Counted from the first letter of the stretch, positions 38,152 to 51,727 are shown. The stretch: DNA of 64,000 nt from Colwellia sp. 20A7 (GCF_009832865.1 NZ_CP047130.1:3410001-3474000); one strand, 5' to 3'. Translations and numbers: made by a program. Notes: generated by a model not told the origin, from the letters alone.

Positions 38152-40974
38152 TTGAAGCGCTATGATATTAACAAACAACGAGCTGATAAAGCCTTAATCT
38201 CATTTGCACAAAAGGCAAATCAAACCATTATATTCTCGTTTGATTTAACTAAGCAGTATCAAGCAAATGAATTAAAAGGCTACTTTTCAGTAAGCTCTGG
38301 TCTCAAAAAATTATTACAAGACTCTGGCTTAATTGCTGTTGTTAATAACTCTGGTCAACTTAGCATTCAAGTTGATAAACACTATAGAGGAATTACAACA
38401 ATGAAAAATAACAAAGTAAAATTAGCACTAATACCAATGATATTAGGTGCAGCTAGTCAAACAGCCCTAGCCCAAGAAACAGCACAGGCAGATGAAAGTA
38501 GTGTAGAAAAAATATCTATTATTGGTAGTCGTGTTGCTGGACGTTCAGCTGATGACCTACCCGTACCGGTTGATATCCTTTCAGCTGAGGCCCTTGCCAA
38601 TACAGGGCAAACTGAAGTAGGTAGAATGCTACAAGCTATAGCGCCTTCTTTTAACTTCTCTAGCTCTGCTATTAGTGATGGTACCGATGCACTACGTCCC
38701 GCTACTTTACGTGGCTTAGGACCCGATCAAACGCTAGTACTTGTAAATGGAAAGCGACGTCATCAAGCAAGTTTAATACACATAAATACCTCCGTTGGTC
38801 GTGGTACTGCGGGTACAGATATGAATGCGATTCCAGCTTCATCAATTAAGCGTATAGAAGTGCTTCGAGATGGTGCTGCAGCACAATATGGCTCTGACGC
38901 AATAGCAGGTGTTATTAATATTGTTTTAAATGATGCTAGTGAAGGCGGTAAAGCAGCAATTTCTTATGGTGAATACTCAGAAGGTGATGGTGAAACTACG
39001 AATGTAGATATTTCTAAAGGCTTTGCTTTAGGAGATAACGGATATTTAAATACTACCTTAAATTTCCGTGACCGCGGTTATACTAACAGAGCGGGTTTAC
39101 ATGGTTCATGTCAATTCACTGGCTGTACTGATTTAGGTGATGGTAGCATGCTACTAGGTGATCCTCGTGAAGCAACAGCGACACGTAATACTTTTAGAAT
39201 TGGCGATGCAGACTCAAATCAATTTGGTTTAACCGTTAACACAGGTTACGACCTAGCTGGTGGTGAATTATATGGCTTTATCACTTATTCAAAGCGTGAA
39301 AATGAATCAGCCGCTTTCTTTCGACATAATGCAAATACTGATGGTAATGCACCATTATTAGATGGTGACGCCACTGTACCAATGGGCTTCTTACCTAAAA
39401 TAAATTCAGATATTAAAGATATTTCCTATAACTTTGGTTATCAAACTGACTTTGATAATGGAGCAACGTTAGATTTATCTTATACCTATGGTCAAAATAA
39501 TATCGACTATACAACAAGTGATTCTATTAATTCATCTTTTGCCAATGCATTACAATATAACGCAGACGGTTCTTACGCTGATATTACACCTGATGAAATA
39601 CGAAACTCAGTACCTAAAGAAGCGTTTGCCTATGGTTTAGAACTAGCTTTATCAACAATAAATATTGATTATACTCAAGACTTCGACTTATTTTCATTAG
39701 CAATGGGCGCTGAGATTCGTACTGACACCTATAAAATAACACCAGGTGATGAATACTCCTATAGAGATTACGATACTGTGTTAGGCCAAAGTTTATTTGC
39801 TACAGACACTGGCGCTGGTATTCAAGGTTTTGGCGGTATAGGGGCAATATCAGCCGTAGATGAAACGCGTAATGTGATTTCGTTTTATGCAGATGCTGAA
39901 ATGGAAGTTACAGAAGATTTAATTGTAAGTGGTGCAGTACGCTACGATGACTACGATGGTTTTGGTGACAGCAGCAACTTCAAACTTGCTGCTAATTGGT
40001 CTTTAACTGAAGACGTTGCTATCCGTGGTGCTATGAGTACAGGCTTCCGCGCTCCATCAATGCAACAATTATATTTTAATAATATCAGTACACAATTTAA
40101 AACTAACCCAGATGATCCTACTGGTGATCAAATTGCGGTACAAGTTGGTACATTCCGTAACGACTCAACATTAGCACAAGCTATTGGTATTCCTGAGTTA
40201 AAAGAAGAAGAATCAACGAACTTTAGCCTTGGTACTGTTATTCGACTTGCTGACAGTATTAACTTAACTATCGATTGGTATTCAATTGATATTGATGATC
40301 GTATTGTATTAAGTAATTCTCTTGGTCAAGGTTTATCTTCAGCATTAGACTCAGCATTATTAGCTGCTGGCGCTGGTGGCGGACAATTTTTCTTAAATGG
40401 TGCCGATACTGAAACAACAGGTATAGATATAATAGCGACTTGGAATGGTGAGATGTTGGGTGGTGATTTAGATTTGACCTTCGCGGCTAACTTTACTGAA
40501 ACTGATGTTGTTAATTTATTTACCCCTGCTAATAGTGGCCTAGGTGATGTTTCACCTGATAAGATATTTTCTGAGCAAGACATATCAATTATTGAAGAGT
40601 GGCAACCGCAGGATCGTATTAGTTTGAGTGGTTTATATAGAGTGGGTGACTTCACTGTAAACCTAGCTTTTAATCGTTATGGTGAATACACAGTTACAGA
40701 TGGTGGACAACAAACCTATGGTGCTGAAATATTAACTGATCTACGTGTAAATTATCAAATGAATGAGAATATTTCATTTAATATTGGTGGTAATAATTTA
40801 TTTGATGTTTACCCTGATAAGAATGAAATTGGCAACTCACGTACAGGTACTATTGTTGATGCTAGTGGTAATGTCATCGTTAATAGCCCTGGTGTATTCA
40901 CATACTCTAGACGCTCTGCACCATTTGGATTTAATGGCGCGTTCTATTATGCTGGTGTTGAATATAAATTTTAA
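38152..40974 (+). CDS. TonB-dependent receptor with N-terminal STN signalling module
   Basis: From the first conventional start (TTG 38152) the frame has 940 codons. Residues 1-75 form an STN domain (YDINKQRADKALISFAQKAN ... GLKKLLQDSGL), which would contact FecR. Residue 84 is an ATG (38401) with its own AGAGGA site and a second signal peptide (MKNNKVKLALIPMILGAASQ), followed by a TonB-box-like stretch, plug (TLRGLGPDQTLVLVNGKRRH) and barrel ending in EYKF. The true N-terminus is uncertain: upstream with a non-ATG codon (STN included) or at 38401 (no STN). It follows the sigma/FecR pair. Ligand unknown. Confidence 0.85.
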   Translation: MKRYDINKQRADKALISFAQKANQTIIFSFDLTKQYQANELKGYFSVSSGLKKLLQDSGLIAVVNNSGQLSIQVDKHYRGITTMKNNKVKLALIPMILGAASQTALAQETAQADESSVEKISIIGSRVAGRSADDLPVPVDILSAEALANTGQTEVGRMLQAIAPSFNFSSSAISDGTDALRPATLRGLGPDQTLVLVNGKRRHQASLIHINTSVGRGTAGTDMNAIPASSIKRIEVLRDGAAAQYGSDAIAGVINIVLNDASEGGKAAISYGEYSEGDGETTNVDISKGFALGDNGYLNTTLNFRDRGYTNRAGLHGSCQFTGCTDLGDGSMLLGDPREATATRNTFRIGDADSNQFGLTVNTGYDLAGGELYGFITYSKRENESAAFFRHNANTDGNAPLLDGDATVPMGFLPKINSDIKDISYNFGYQTDFDNGATLDLSYTYGQNNIDYTTSDSINSSFANALQYNADGSYADITPDEIRNSVPKEAFAYGLELALSTINIDYTQDFDLFSLAMGAEIRTDTYKITPGDEYSYRDYDTVLGQSLFATDTGAGIQGFGGIGAISAVDETRNVISFYADAEMEVTEDLIVSGAVRYDDYDGFGDSSNFKLAANWSLTEDVAIRGAMSTGFRAPSMQQLYFNNISTQFKTNPDDPTGDQIAVQVGTFRNDSTLAQAIGIPELKEEESTNFSLGTVIRLADSINLTIDWYSIDIDDRIVLSNSLGQGLSSALDSALLAAGAGGGQFFLNGADTETTGIDIIATWNGEMLGGDLDLTFAANFTETDVVNLFTPANSGLGDVSPDKIFSEQDISIIEEWQPQDRISLSGLYRVGDFTVNLAFNRYGEYTVTDGGQQTYGAEILTDLRVNYQMNENISFNIGGNNLFDVYPDKNEIGNSRTGTIVDASGNVIVNSPGVFTYSRRSAPFGFNGAFYYAGVEYKF
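38381..38391 (+). promoter_or_regulatory. internal ribosome site ACTATAGAGGA within the receptor gene
   Basis: ACTATAGAGGA at 38381-38391 ends 9 bases before ATG 38401 and is identical to the 11 bases at 37994-38004 upstream of the STN segment. Both copies give the same AGAGGA core. This suggests that STN-coding DNA lies between a duplicated start region. Confidence 0.75.
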
Positions 40975-41003
40975 GACAAAAACTTAAAGTATATAAATAA
41001 AAA

Positions 41004-41029
41004 AACCTGAATTAATTCAGGTTTTTTTT
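41004..41029 (+). terminator. terminator of the receptor operon
   Basis: A perfect palindrome (arms AACCTGAATT and AATTCAGGTT, 41004-41023) is followed by eight T, 30 bp after the receptor stop. This is a classic intrinsic terminator. The A run on the other side allows use by the converging helicase gene. The 41030-41222 stretch holds nothing further. Confidence 0.9.
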
Positions 41030-41222
41030 ATTTCTAACATTAATCAAAGTTATTTATAATGCCAGTTTCATTAATTAGGTGAACAATTTTATACGTAGAA
41101 AAAACTGCCAAATATAAGGCATTTATTTCAATAACTATTTGTTCTAATTATTAAATAAATAACGATGTAGTTGGTGATTTTAGCAAGTAGAAATGATCAC
41201 ATAGCTAGTGAGATTAGTATAA

Positions 41223-42449
41223 TTATTTTCTGCGTCTATTATTACTGTTACGACCTCTTAACGCCTTATCTCTTGCTTTCTTTTTATTTTCTGGTCTCTT
41301 AGGAGCACTAACTTTTGTTAAATCAGGTTCATAACCTGGTAACCACTGTTGTAATAATCGTTCATCAATCACTTTTTCAATCGCCGTTAATAACCACTCT
41401 TCACTTGGTGAAAGTAAAGAAAGCGCTAAACCACTTTTACCAGCACGACCTGTACGGCCAATACGATGTACATAATCTTCAGCAACATAAGGTAACTCAT
41501 AATTAACAACATAACCTAAATCAACTATATCGATACCACGAGCAGCTACATCAGTAGCGACCAGAGCTCGTGTTTTTCCTTCTTTAAATTCTAATAATGC
41601 TTTATCTCGAGCACCTTGTGACTTATCGCCATGAAGTGACTGAGCTTTAATACCATCTTTACAAAGTTCTTTGGCAAGATCGTCTGCTGTTTGTTTAGTT
41701 CGAGTAAAAATAAGCACTTGCTTCCAATTTTTAGAACCAATTAAATAGGACAGTAATTCACGCTTTCGATCTGCATCAACGGTATACACAAGCTGCTCAA
41801 CACTATCGGCTATTTCAGTTTTTTCATCAATAGTAATCACTTGAGGATCTTGCAATAGTAATTTACTAAATTTATATAATGAATCGTCAAATGTGGCGGA
41901 AAATAATAACGTCTGCCTTTTTTCTGGTACTTGCTGCATGATACGATCAATTTCGGCTTTAAAGCCAAGATCTAATATTCGGTCAGCTTCATCAAACACT
42001 AAAACAGATAACTCATCCAAACTTAAGTGCTTATTAAATAATAAATCTAATAATCGCCCAGGTGTCGCGATCAACACATCAACACCTTCAGCGATATTAC
42101 TCACTTGCGGCTTGATACTTACGCCACCAAAAACAGCGGCTACTTTAAGGTCAGTATTAATGCTATATTGATTAAAATTTGTATAAATCTGTTGAACTAA
42201 CTCTCTAGTTGGCGCAAGCACTAAAACAGATAATGCCGTAGCTCTATTCGGAGTAACAAGAAGATTATTAAGTATCGGTAACGCAAAAGCAGCAGTTTTA
42301 CCTGTCCCTGTTTTTGCCCTAGCCATAACATCATTACCCGCTAGAATAAGAGGTATAGCTTTTTCTTGAATATCAGTTGCCTGAGTATACTCAAGTGTTT
42401 TGAGGTTTTCTTGTAAAGAACTTATTAGTGGAAGACTAGAGAATTTCAT
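41223..42449 (-). CDS. rhlE: DEAD-box RNA helicase, RhlE group
   Basis: The 408-residue protein has motif I ARAKTGTGKTAAFALP, motif II VFDEADRI, the SAT motif LFSATFDD and motif VI HRIGRTGRAGKSG. The N-terminal MKFSSLPLISSLQENL and the short basic tail (KKKARDKALRGRNSNNRRRK) resemble RhlE-type enzymes rather than RhlB or SrmB. It likely unwinds structured RNA in ribosome maturation at low temperature. The subfamily call is less certain than the family. Confidence 0.82.
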   Translation of the reverse strand: MKFSSLPLISSLQENLKTLEYTQATDIQEKAIPLILAGNDVMARAKTGTGKTAAFALPILNNLLVTPNRATALSVLVLAPTRELVQQIYTNFNQYSINTDLKVAAVFGGVSIKPQVSNIAEGVDVLIATPGRLLDLLFNKHLSLDELSVLVFDEADRILDLGFKAEIDRIMQQVPEKRQTLLFSATFDDSLYKFSKLLLQDPQVITIDEKTEIADSVEQLVYTVDADRKRELLSYLIGSKNWKQVLIFTRTKQTADDLAKELCKDGIKAQSLHGDKSQGARDKALLEFKEGKTRALVATDVAARGIDIVDLGYVVNYELPYVAEDYVHRIGRTGRAGKSGLALSLLSPSEEWLLTAIEKVIDERLLQQWLPGYEPDLTKVSAPKRPENKKKARDKALRGRNSNNRRRK

Positions 42450-42702
42450 ATCAATTTAAATAACAAAATAGTGTGATAAGTTTACCAGATTTTCATATTA
42501 ATATACTGAGAATAAATAAAGATATATGAAAACTCATACACAGCAATCGCTAGCTGAGAGTATTGCATACTAGCCACACGACCTTGGAAGTGATATCGAT
42601 GCATATATGTACTTTTTTCTGTGTATTTATTAAAACCCATACAGCAAAAAGCCCGACTCTTTCGAATCGGGCTTCCCCTTATATAATAAGGAGTGAAGTT
42701 TA
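42450..42702. other. intergenic region before the IS630 pair
   Basis: No ORF is credible. The notable element is a hairpin with arms AAGCCCGA and TCGGGCTT (42649-42674), listed separately. The rest is AT-rich promoter DNA for the helicase. Confidence 0.5.
42649..42674 (-). terminator. orphan rRNA-type terminator hairpin
   Basis: Read on the minus strand the arms AAGCCCGA/TCGGGCTT are followed by TTTTTGCTGT. The CAGCAAAAAGCCCG context is the same as in the two terminators behind the 5S genes at 44434 and 44649. It is now separated from the rRNA operon by the IS630 pair. It may be the original last terminator of that operon. Confidence 0.75.
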
Positions 42703-43730
42703 TACCAATTCCGATAATTTTGTGATCTAATGTAAGCTTAAATATAAGGCTTAAAATGACTCATAACTTATCACAGCTTATTTCATCAACGACTAATGCA
42801 AGAATGCGATTACGATTGCTTGCTGTATCTCACTTTATCGATGGAAAAAATCGCACACAAATAGCTACTTTCTTGAAAGTTAGCCGCACTAGCGTTAATA
42901 AATGGATCCATACTTATTTACATGATGGCTTAGAGGGACTTAAAGAAAAAAAACATACAGGTCGCCCAAAATCTTTGGATGATAAGCAGCTATCACAACT
43001 GAAAAGTTTTGTTATCAATTCTGCTATAAAACCGAGTGGTGGTAGGCTTCAAGGAAAAGATATACAAGAATATATTGCGACAGAGTTTGGTGTTGTCTAC
43101 CAAAAATCTAATGTATACGACACACTACACCAGCTTGAACTAAGCTGGGTAACAACACGTTCAAAGCACCCTAAGCAATCCATTGAGACACAAGAAACCT
43201 TTAAAAAAATTCCAATTTGAAACGATCGCCAAGATCCCGTTATCGATATCGCTTGATCAAGTCGATGTGTGGTTTCAGGATGAAGCGCGGTTTGGTCAGC
43301 AAAACACAACGACCAGAGTGTGGGCAGAAAAAGGAACGCGCCCTAGGGCAATCAAACAGCAGCAGTTTACCTACGCTTATTTGTTTGGCGCAGTCTGCAT
43401 CACCAATGGAAAAACAGAAGCTATCGTAGCCCCATTAAGTAATATGGATGTGATGGCGTCACACTTAGCACTCATTTCAAAGGCGACAGAAGAGGGACGA
43501 CATGCTGTAGTCTTGATGGATGGTGCCAGTTGGCATCAAAAGTATCTTGATGACGAATACAACAATTTGACGATCATCCATATTCCTCCCTATTCACCCG
43601 AGTTAAATCCAATTGAGCAAGTGTGGTCATGGATGAGGCAGAATGAAATAGCTAACCGTTGTTTCAAGGATTATGAGGATATTGTTGAGAAGTGCTCAGA
43701 AGCTTGGAACAGCTTCAGAAGTAATACTAA
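42703..43730 (+). mobile_element. IS630-family element, copy 1, lacking its right end
   Basis: The left end TACCAATTCCGATAATTTTG lies at about 42703 after a TA target. The element runs to 43730 and is then replaced by the left end of a second copy, so its own right inverted repeat and the last ~15 codons are missing. IS630 elements insert at TA dinucleotides and move with a Tc1/mariner-like transposase. This copy contains the longer catalytic coding region. Confidence 0.85.
42756..43220 (+). CDS. IS630 transposase, N-terminal frame (copy 1)
   Basis: The 154 residues form paired helix-turn-helix domains (IATFLKVSRTSVNKWIHTYL and a winged-helix part). The frame ends shortly after TFKKIPI. The run TTTAAAAAAATTCC at about 43199-43212 is a slippery site where a shift joins this frame to the catalytic frame, as in other two-frame IS630 elements. 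Not by itself a functional transposase. Confidence 0.8.
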   Translation: MTHNLSQLISSTTNARMRLRLLAVSHFIDGKNRTQIATFLKVSRTSVNKWIHTYLHDGLEGLKEKKHTGRPKSLDDKQLSQLKSFVINSAIKPSGGRLQGKDIQEYIATEFGVVYQKSNVYDTLHQLELSWVTTRSKHPKQSIETQETFKKIPI

Positions 43731-43758
43731 TACCAATTCCGATAATTTTGTGATCTAA
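43183..43758 (+). pseudogene. IS630 transposase, catalytic frame (copy 1), missing C-terminus
   Basis: The frame encodes the DDE core: Asp in VWFQDEARFGQ, Asp in VLMDGASWHQ and Glu in PELNPIEQVWSWMR. After EAWNSFRSNT the frame runs into the left end of copy 2 and ends with residues (NTNSDNFVI) encoded by that end, so the normal C-terminus is lost. All catalytic residues remain, hence activity cannot be excluded, but the right inverted repeat needed for its own transposition is gone. Confidence 0.8.
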
Positions 43759-44429
43759 TGTAAGCTTAAATATAAGGCTTAAAATGACTCATAACTTATC
43801 ACAGCTTATTTCATCAACGAGTAATGCAAGAATGCGATTACGATTGCTTGCTGTATCTCACTTTATCGATGGAAAAAATCGCACACAAATAGCTACTTTC
43901 TTGAAAGTTAGCCGCACTAGCGTTAATAAATGGATCCATACTTATTTACATGATGGCTTAGAGGGACTTAAAGAAAAAAAACATACAGGTCGCCCAAAAT
44001 CTTTGGATGATAAGCAGCTGTCACAACTGAAAAGTTTTGTTATCAATTCTGCTATAAAACCGAGTGGTGGTAGGCTTCAAGGAAAAGATGTACAAGAATA
44101 TATTGCGACAGAGTTTGGTGTTGTCTACCAAAAATCTAATGTATACGACACACTACACCAGCTTGAACTAAGCTGGGTAACAACACGTTCAAAGCACCCT
44201 AAGCAATCCATTGAGACACAAGAAACCTTTAAAAAAATTCCAATTTGAAACGATCGCCAAGATCCCGTTATCGATATCGCTTGATCAAGTCGATGTGTGG
44301 TTTCAGGATGAAGCGCGGTTTGGTCAGCAAAACACAACGACCAGAGTGTGGGCAGAAAAAGGAACGCGCCCTAGGGCAATCTCACCGAGACTGGGCCATG
44401 ATGACCAGTTAATTATCGGAATTGGTATA
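43731..44429 (+). mobile_element. IS630-family element, copy 2, with internal deletion
   Basis: This copy has both ends (TACCAATTCCGATAATTTTG at 43731 and the matching AATTATCGGAATTGGTA at 44413-44429) but lacks most of the catalytic frame. It matches copy 1 with only about three base differences over ~650 bp until the deletion near 44383. It is a nonautonomous, MITE-like derivative that copy 1's transposase could mobilise. Confidence 0.85.
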
Positions 44430-44456
44430 ACAGCAAAAAGCCCGTCACTTTCGTAA
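43784..44456 (+). pseudogene. IS630 transposase, internally deleted (copy 2)
   Basis: The N-terminal frame (43784-44248) is intact and differs from copy 1 at two residues. The catalytic frame (44211 on) stops matching after TRPRAI and jumps to the element's last bases, which in another frame read RDWAMMTS and a stop, the family's expected C-terminus. The deletion removes the second Asp and the Glu of the triad. Confidence 0.85.
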
Positions 44457-44462
44457 CGGGCT
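44434..44462 (-). terminator. terminator after the second 5S rRNA
   Basis: On the minus strand the stem AGCCCGT/ACGGGCT (44439-44462) is followed by TTTTTGCTG. It directly abuts the right end of IS630 copy 2 and is nearly identical to the terminator after the first 5S. Confidence 0.85.
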
Positions 44463-44492
44463 CTTCGGGTGTACCTTGCGGTACGAATAGAA

Positions 44493-44630
44493 GTTTAGCA
44501 ATGTCCTACTCTCACATAAAGAGAAGAACACCCACACGCTATCATCATCCGGCGCTACGGCGTTTCACTTCTGTGCGCCGCGGCTGTATTAGCGAATGGG
44601 TTCAGGTGGGGCCACAGCACTATTGTTGTA
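44493..44630 (-). rRNA. rrf: degenerate second 5S rRNA copy
   Basis: The 3' part (TGAGAGTAGGACATTGCTAAAC) and the GAAGTGAAACGCCGTAGCG block match the upstream 5S gene, and the 5' part (AATAGTGCTGTGGCCCCACC) is recognisable. The conserved loop normally read as CATTCCGAACTC is replaced by a longer, GC-rich segment, and loop regions near 44516-44550 are altered. It is about 20 bases longer than the normal gene. It may be a pseudogene or a chimeric 5S. Confidence 0.6.
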
Positions 44631-44648
44631 TTTTTTAATAGCTAACAG

Positions 44649-44677
44649 CAAAAAGCCCGTCACTTTCGTAACGGGCT
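44649..44677 (-). terminator. terminator between the two 5S copies
   Basis: The stem AGCCCGT/ACGGGCT (44654-44677) followed on the minus strand by TTTTTGCTG lies between the two 5S genes. If it works, little transcript reaches the second 5S. A minor hairpin with arms GTAC and GTAC at the adjacent TGTACCTTGCGGTACG is also duplicated. Confidence 0.85.
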
Positions 44678-44707
44678 CTTCGGGTGTACCTTGCGGTACG
44701 AATAGAA

Positions 44708-44823
44708 GTTTAGCAATGTCCTACTCTCACATGGGAACTCCCACACTACCATCGGCGCTACTGCGTTTCACTTCTGAGTTCGGAATGGAGTCAGGTGGTA
44801 CCACAGCGCTATTGTCGCTAAAC
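44708..44823 (-). rRNA. rrf: 5S ribosomal RNA
   Basis: The reverse strand shows the standard 5S pattern: GTTTAGCG...CTAAAC closing stem, CACCTGACTCCATTCCGAAC, CAGAAGTGAAACGCAGTAGC and TGGTAGTGTGGG. Length about 116. It is the normal distal gene of the rRNA operon, 143 bp beyond the 23S 3' end. Confidence 0.95.
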
Positions 44824-44965
44824 AAAAAAAGGCAATCTTAGAAAGCTGTAAATATCGTTTTGTTCTTTATTCTTATTCAAGTAACACGTAAGTACGTGTG
44901 TTTTCTAATGTCAGTCTTCATACAATTCACTTCATAGTCTCTCTCAAAACTACTTGGGTGTTGTA

Positions 44966-47859
<2,894 letters not shown>

Positions 47860-48397
47860 ATACAACCCTAAGTAGTCTTTTCTAATAAAAGAAGAAAACA
47901 AAGTACACCGTGGAGACTAATCCACAGTAATTGTAAAGTCTGACATTTTCACGTACTCAATATATCCGAAGATATAAGATGAGTTACTTGATAAGACATC
48001 TTTGCTCTAAGAGCAAGTATGAATTCGATAATACATCCTTGGGGGATGCATTATCACCATTACAGCATTCACGATAAGAGAATGTTGTAACAGCTTGGTA
48101 TTTATACTGTAACAAACAACAGCGCGACACCGTGTTTGTCATATAAATACCGATATTTATATCAGCTTTCCAGATTGTTAAAGAACTAATTTTTAACTCA
48201 CATTCGGTTAAAAACTTGATTATCCCTCCTAATGGAGAGTAAAAACCAAATTTAAAATCACTTAACAAGCGTATTTAAATTTGGCTTCTTTCTTTTATGA
48301 AGAATTAATACCATTTCGTTTTATCTCAAGGTGGTTTGTAGCGACGTGTAGTCTTTTCTACACGAGACTGCGAACTTACGCAGATATAACACGAAAT
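47860..48397 (-). promoter_or_regulatory. 23S leader / internal spacer with boxA
   Basis: This spacer holds the boxA antitermination sequence TTCTTTAACAATCTG at about 48172-48186 on the minus strand, upstream of 23S. Inverted repeats around the 23S ends serve RNase III processing. No tRNA-Ala gene is present. Confidence 0.6.
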
Positions 48398-48474
<77 letters not shown>

Positions 48475-48589
48475 ATTTTATAAACAAGCCCTACTGAGCT
48501 TTTTTCTTCATTTCATTATCATACAATTTGTGTGAATACTCTGAACATCTCTTAAAAGGGATATTCCATTATTCGTTTTTACTTCAAGA

Positions 48590-50126
<1,537 letters not shown>

Positions 50127-50560
50127 AAATCGTTTGTGTAACCTCACCATTCCTACCTAAGTAAGTAAAAGTGATGTGTTACTGCTCAATGAATTCTGTC
50201 GTGATATCCTCTCAACCTAATAAAAGGCGAAGCTGATATCGCATTACATAGTCGCTACCTATCTCGCTAGAAATAAGTAACTATATTTATTTGCATGAAC
50301 ATCATTCATTAAGCGTTTTTTTGTTTCTTGCTACAAGAGCGAAAAACTATGTAAAAACAAGTTAATGTGAGTATTCACACAAATTGCATGATAACTAATT
50401 GTTAAAGAAACTTACCCTATAAAGGTAAGGAGTAAATAATCTCATTCGTTATTTACTTGACTTCGTTGCTGTTGCCCCGAAGCAGGATGCGTATCATACG
50501 CTTCCGAGTTTTAATGTCAACGTTTTATTTTGATTTATTTAAAAGTTTTTGCAAACTCTC
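50127..50560 (-). promoter_or_regulatory. rRNA operon promoter, leader and boxA
   Basis: On the minus strand the core promoter has -35 TTGACA (50520-50515), a 16-bp spacer and -10 TATGAT (50498-50493), followed by a GC-containing discriminator. An AT-rich upstream-activating stretch (about 50521-50550) precedes it. In the leader a boxA (TTTCTTTAACAAT, about 50412-50400) allows antitermination. Only one strong promoter is evident. Confidence 0.8.
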
Positions 50561-50907
50561 AAACCCTTCATTCTAAAACGCTAAGTTAACTATTTATCAT
50601 TAAAATGAGAGTAGATAACTTATTAAAACAGCCCGTTGATGATTCGTTTTGCCTGAACCCCTTGGAACTGGAGCGCATTCTAGAGATTTCTGAAAAATGG
50701 TCAAGGCTTTTCTTTAAATCTTTATTCGTTCGAAGATATATTGAACTAAATGCATTTTTATTAGACTAAAGTATGGACTTCCTGCTACTTTTGGTCTTTT
50801 ATAGGTACCAATAACACTGTTTTTACTTGTGTCATTGGAGTTTATTTTCGCTTATCAAGTTGATGGATCAATATAATAAGTTTTTATTAATCAATTGGAA
50901 CCCCACT
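50561..50907 (+). other. intergenic region between the rRNA promoter and the repeat-protein gene
   Basis: I see no gene or structure of note. The downstream start has GGAA at 50897-50900. Promoter elements for that gene should lie in about 50760-50880. Confidence 0.35.
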
Positions 50908-51669
50908 ATGAAGTTACTACCTCTGTTATGTTTAATTGGTTTTCTTTTTTCATTTACTGCTAATAGTAATCCACATAGCTTGAAGCAAACTCGACAAATA
51001 GCAGTCCTATCAACAATGTTTGATCAACTTATGTATCGTCAGATTAATTCTGAAATGGCAGTTGAAAGAAGTGTTAATGCTTTACTAAGGAGTTATCCAG
51101 AACAAATAACTTCGGTACTGAAAATAGCGGTCGCTAAGTATCCTCAGGAATACGAACAGATTATATGTGGTGCGATAAGAGCAGAGCCCGCACTCACGAG
51201 TGATGTTGTTCATATTATATTAAAGTCTAATATTGCTAGTATTGAAGATATTATTAGTTTTGCAGTATCCGAAGAACCAGCTTACGCTGTAGAAATAGTA
51301 AATGCCGCTGTTTCACATACACCTTCTAATATAGAAAACATTGTTCGCGTTGCTATAATGACAGAACCACTCATGGCTAAGCAAATTGTAGACTCCACCA
51401 TGCAAAGTTATCCTGAAAAAATATTAGATATTCTAGCGGTGGCGATTAAAGCCCTACCTGAACAAGTAAGTAGTATTGTGAGAAATACCTTAAGAATTTC
51501 ACCAGATAATACTGAAGTTGTTAGTATTGCTGTCAATTCATCTAGTGGTAATAAAGCACGTGAGATTATATCGACAGCGGTAAAGTCAGGTATTTCTCAA
51601 GAATCAGCAACCGCTGCGGCAATTGCTGGTGGCGCATTAAAATCGGATATAGCTAAGGTAAATGAATAA
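50908..51669 (+). CDS. secreted protein built of 15-residue helical repeats
   Basis: The 253-residue product has a signal peptide (1-20). Residues 50-199 consist of ten consecutive units of exactly 15 residues ending mostly in Pro, consensus xxxxxIVxxAVxxxP, for instance AYAVEIVNAAVSHTP, SNIENIVRVAIMTEP and EKILDILAVAIKALP. An imperfect unit follows. This predicts a compact helical solenoid exported to the periplasm. I recognise no family and no enzymatic motif. The ATG at 50908 is chosen for the signal peptide and a GGAA 8 bases upstream; a TTG frame starts at 50827. Two-base spacer codon bias is as in neighbours. Confidence 0.75.
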   Translation: MKLLPLLCLIGFLFSFTANSNPHSLKQTRQIAVLSTMFDQLMYRQINSEMAVERSVNALLRSYPEQITSVLKIAVAKYPQEYEQIICGAIRAEPALTSDVVHIILKSNIASIEDIISFAVSEEPAYAVEIVNAAVSHTPSNIENIVRVAIMTEPLMAKQIVDSTMQSYPEKILDILAVAIKALPEQVSSIVRNTLRISPDNTEVVSIAVNSSSGNKAREIISTAVKSGISQESATAAAIAGGALKSDIAKVNE

Positions 51670-51685
51670 TTAAGACTATATTTAC

Positions 51686-51727
51686 TATTAGTATTAGTAT
51701 TAGTATTAGTATTAGTATTAGTATTAG
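51686..51727. repeat. seven tandem copies of a TATTAG hexamer
   Basis: Seven perfect TATTAG units plus partial copies lie between the repeat-protein stop and the end of yaaA. This is a slippage-prone microsatellite between convergent genes; no function is apparent. Confidence 0.92.
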
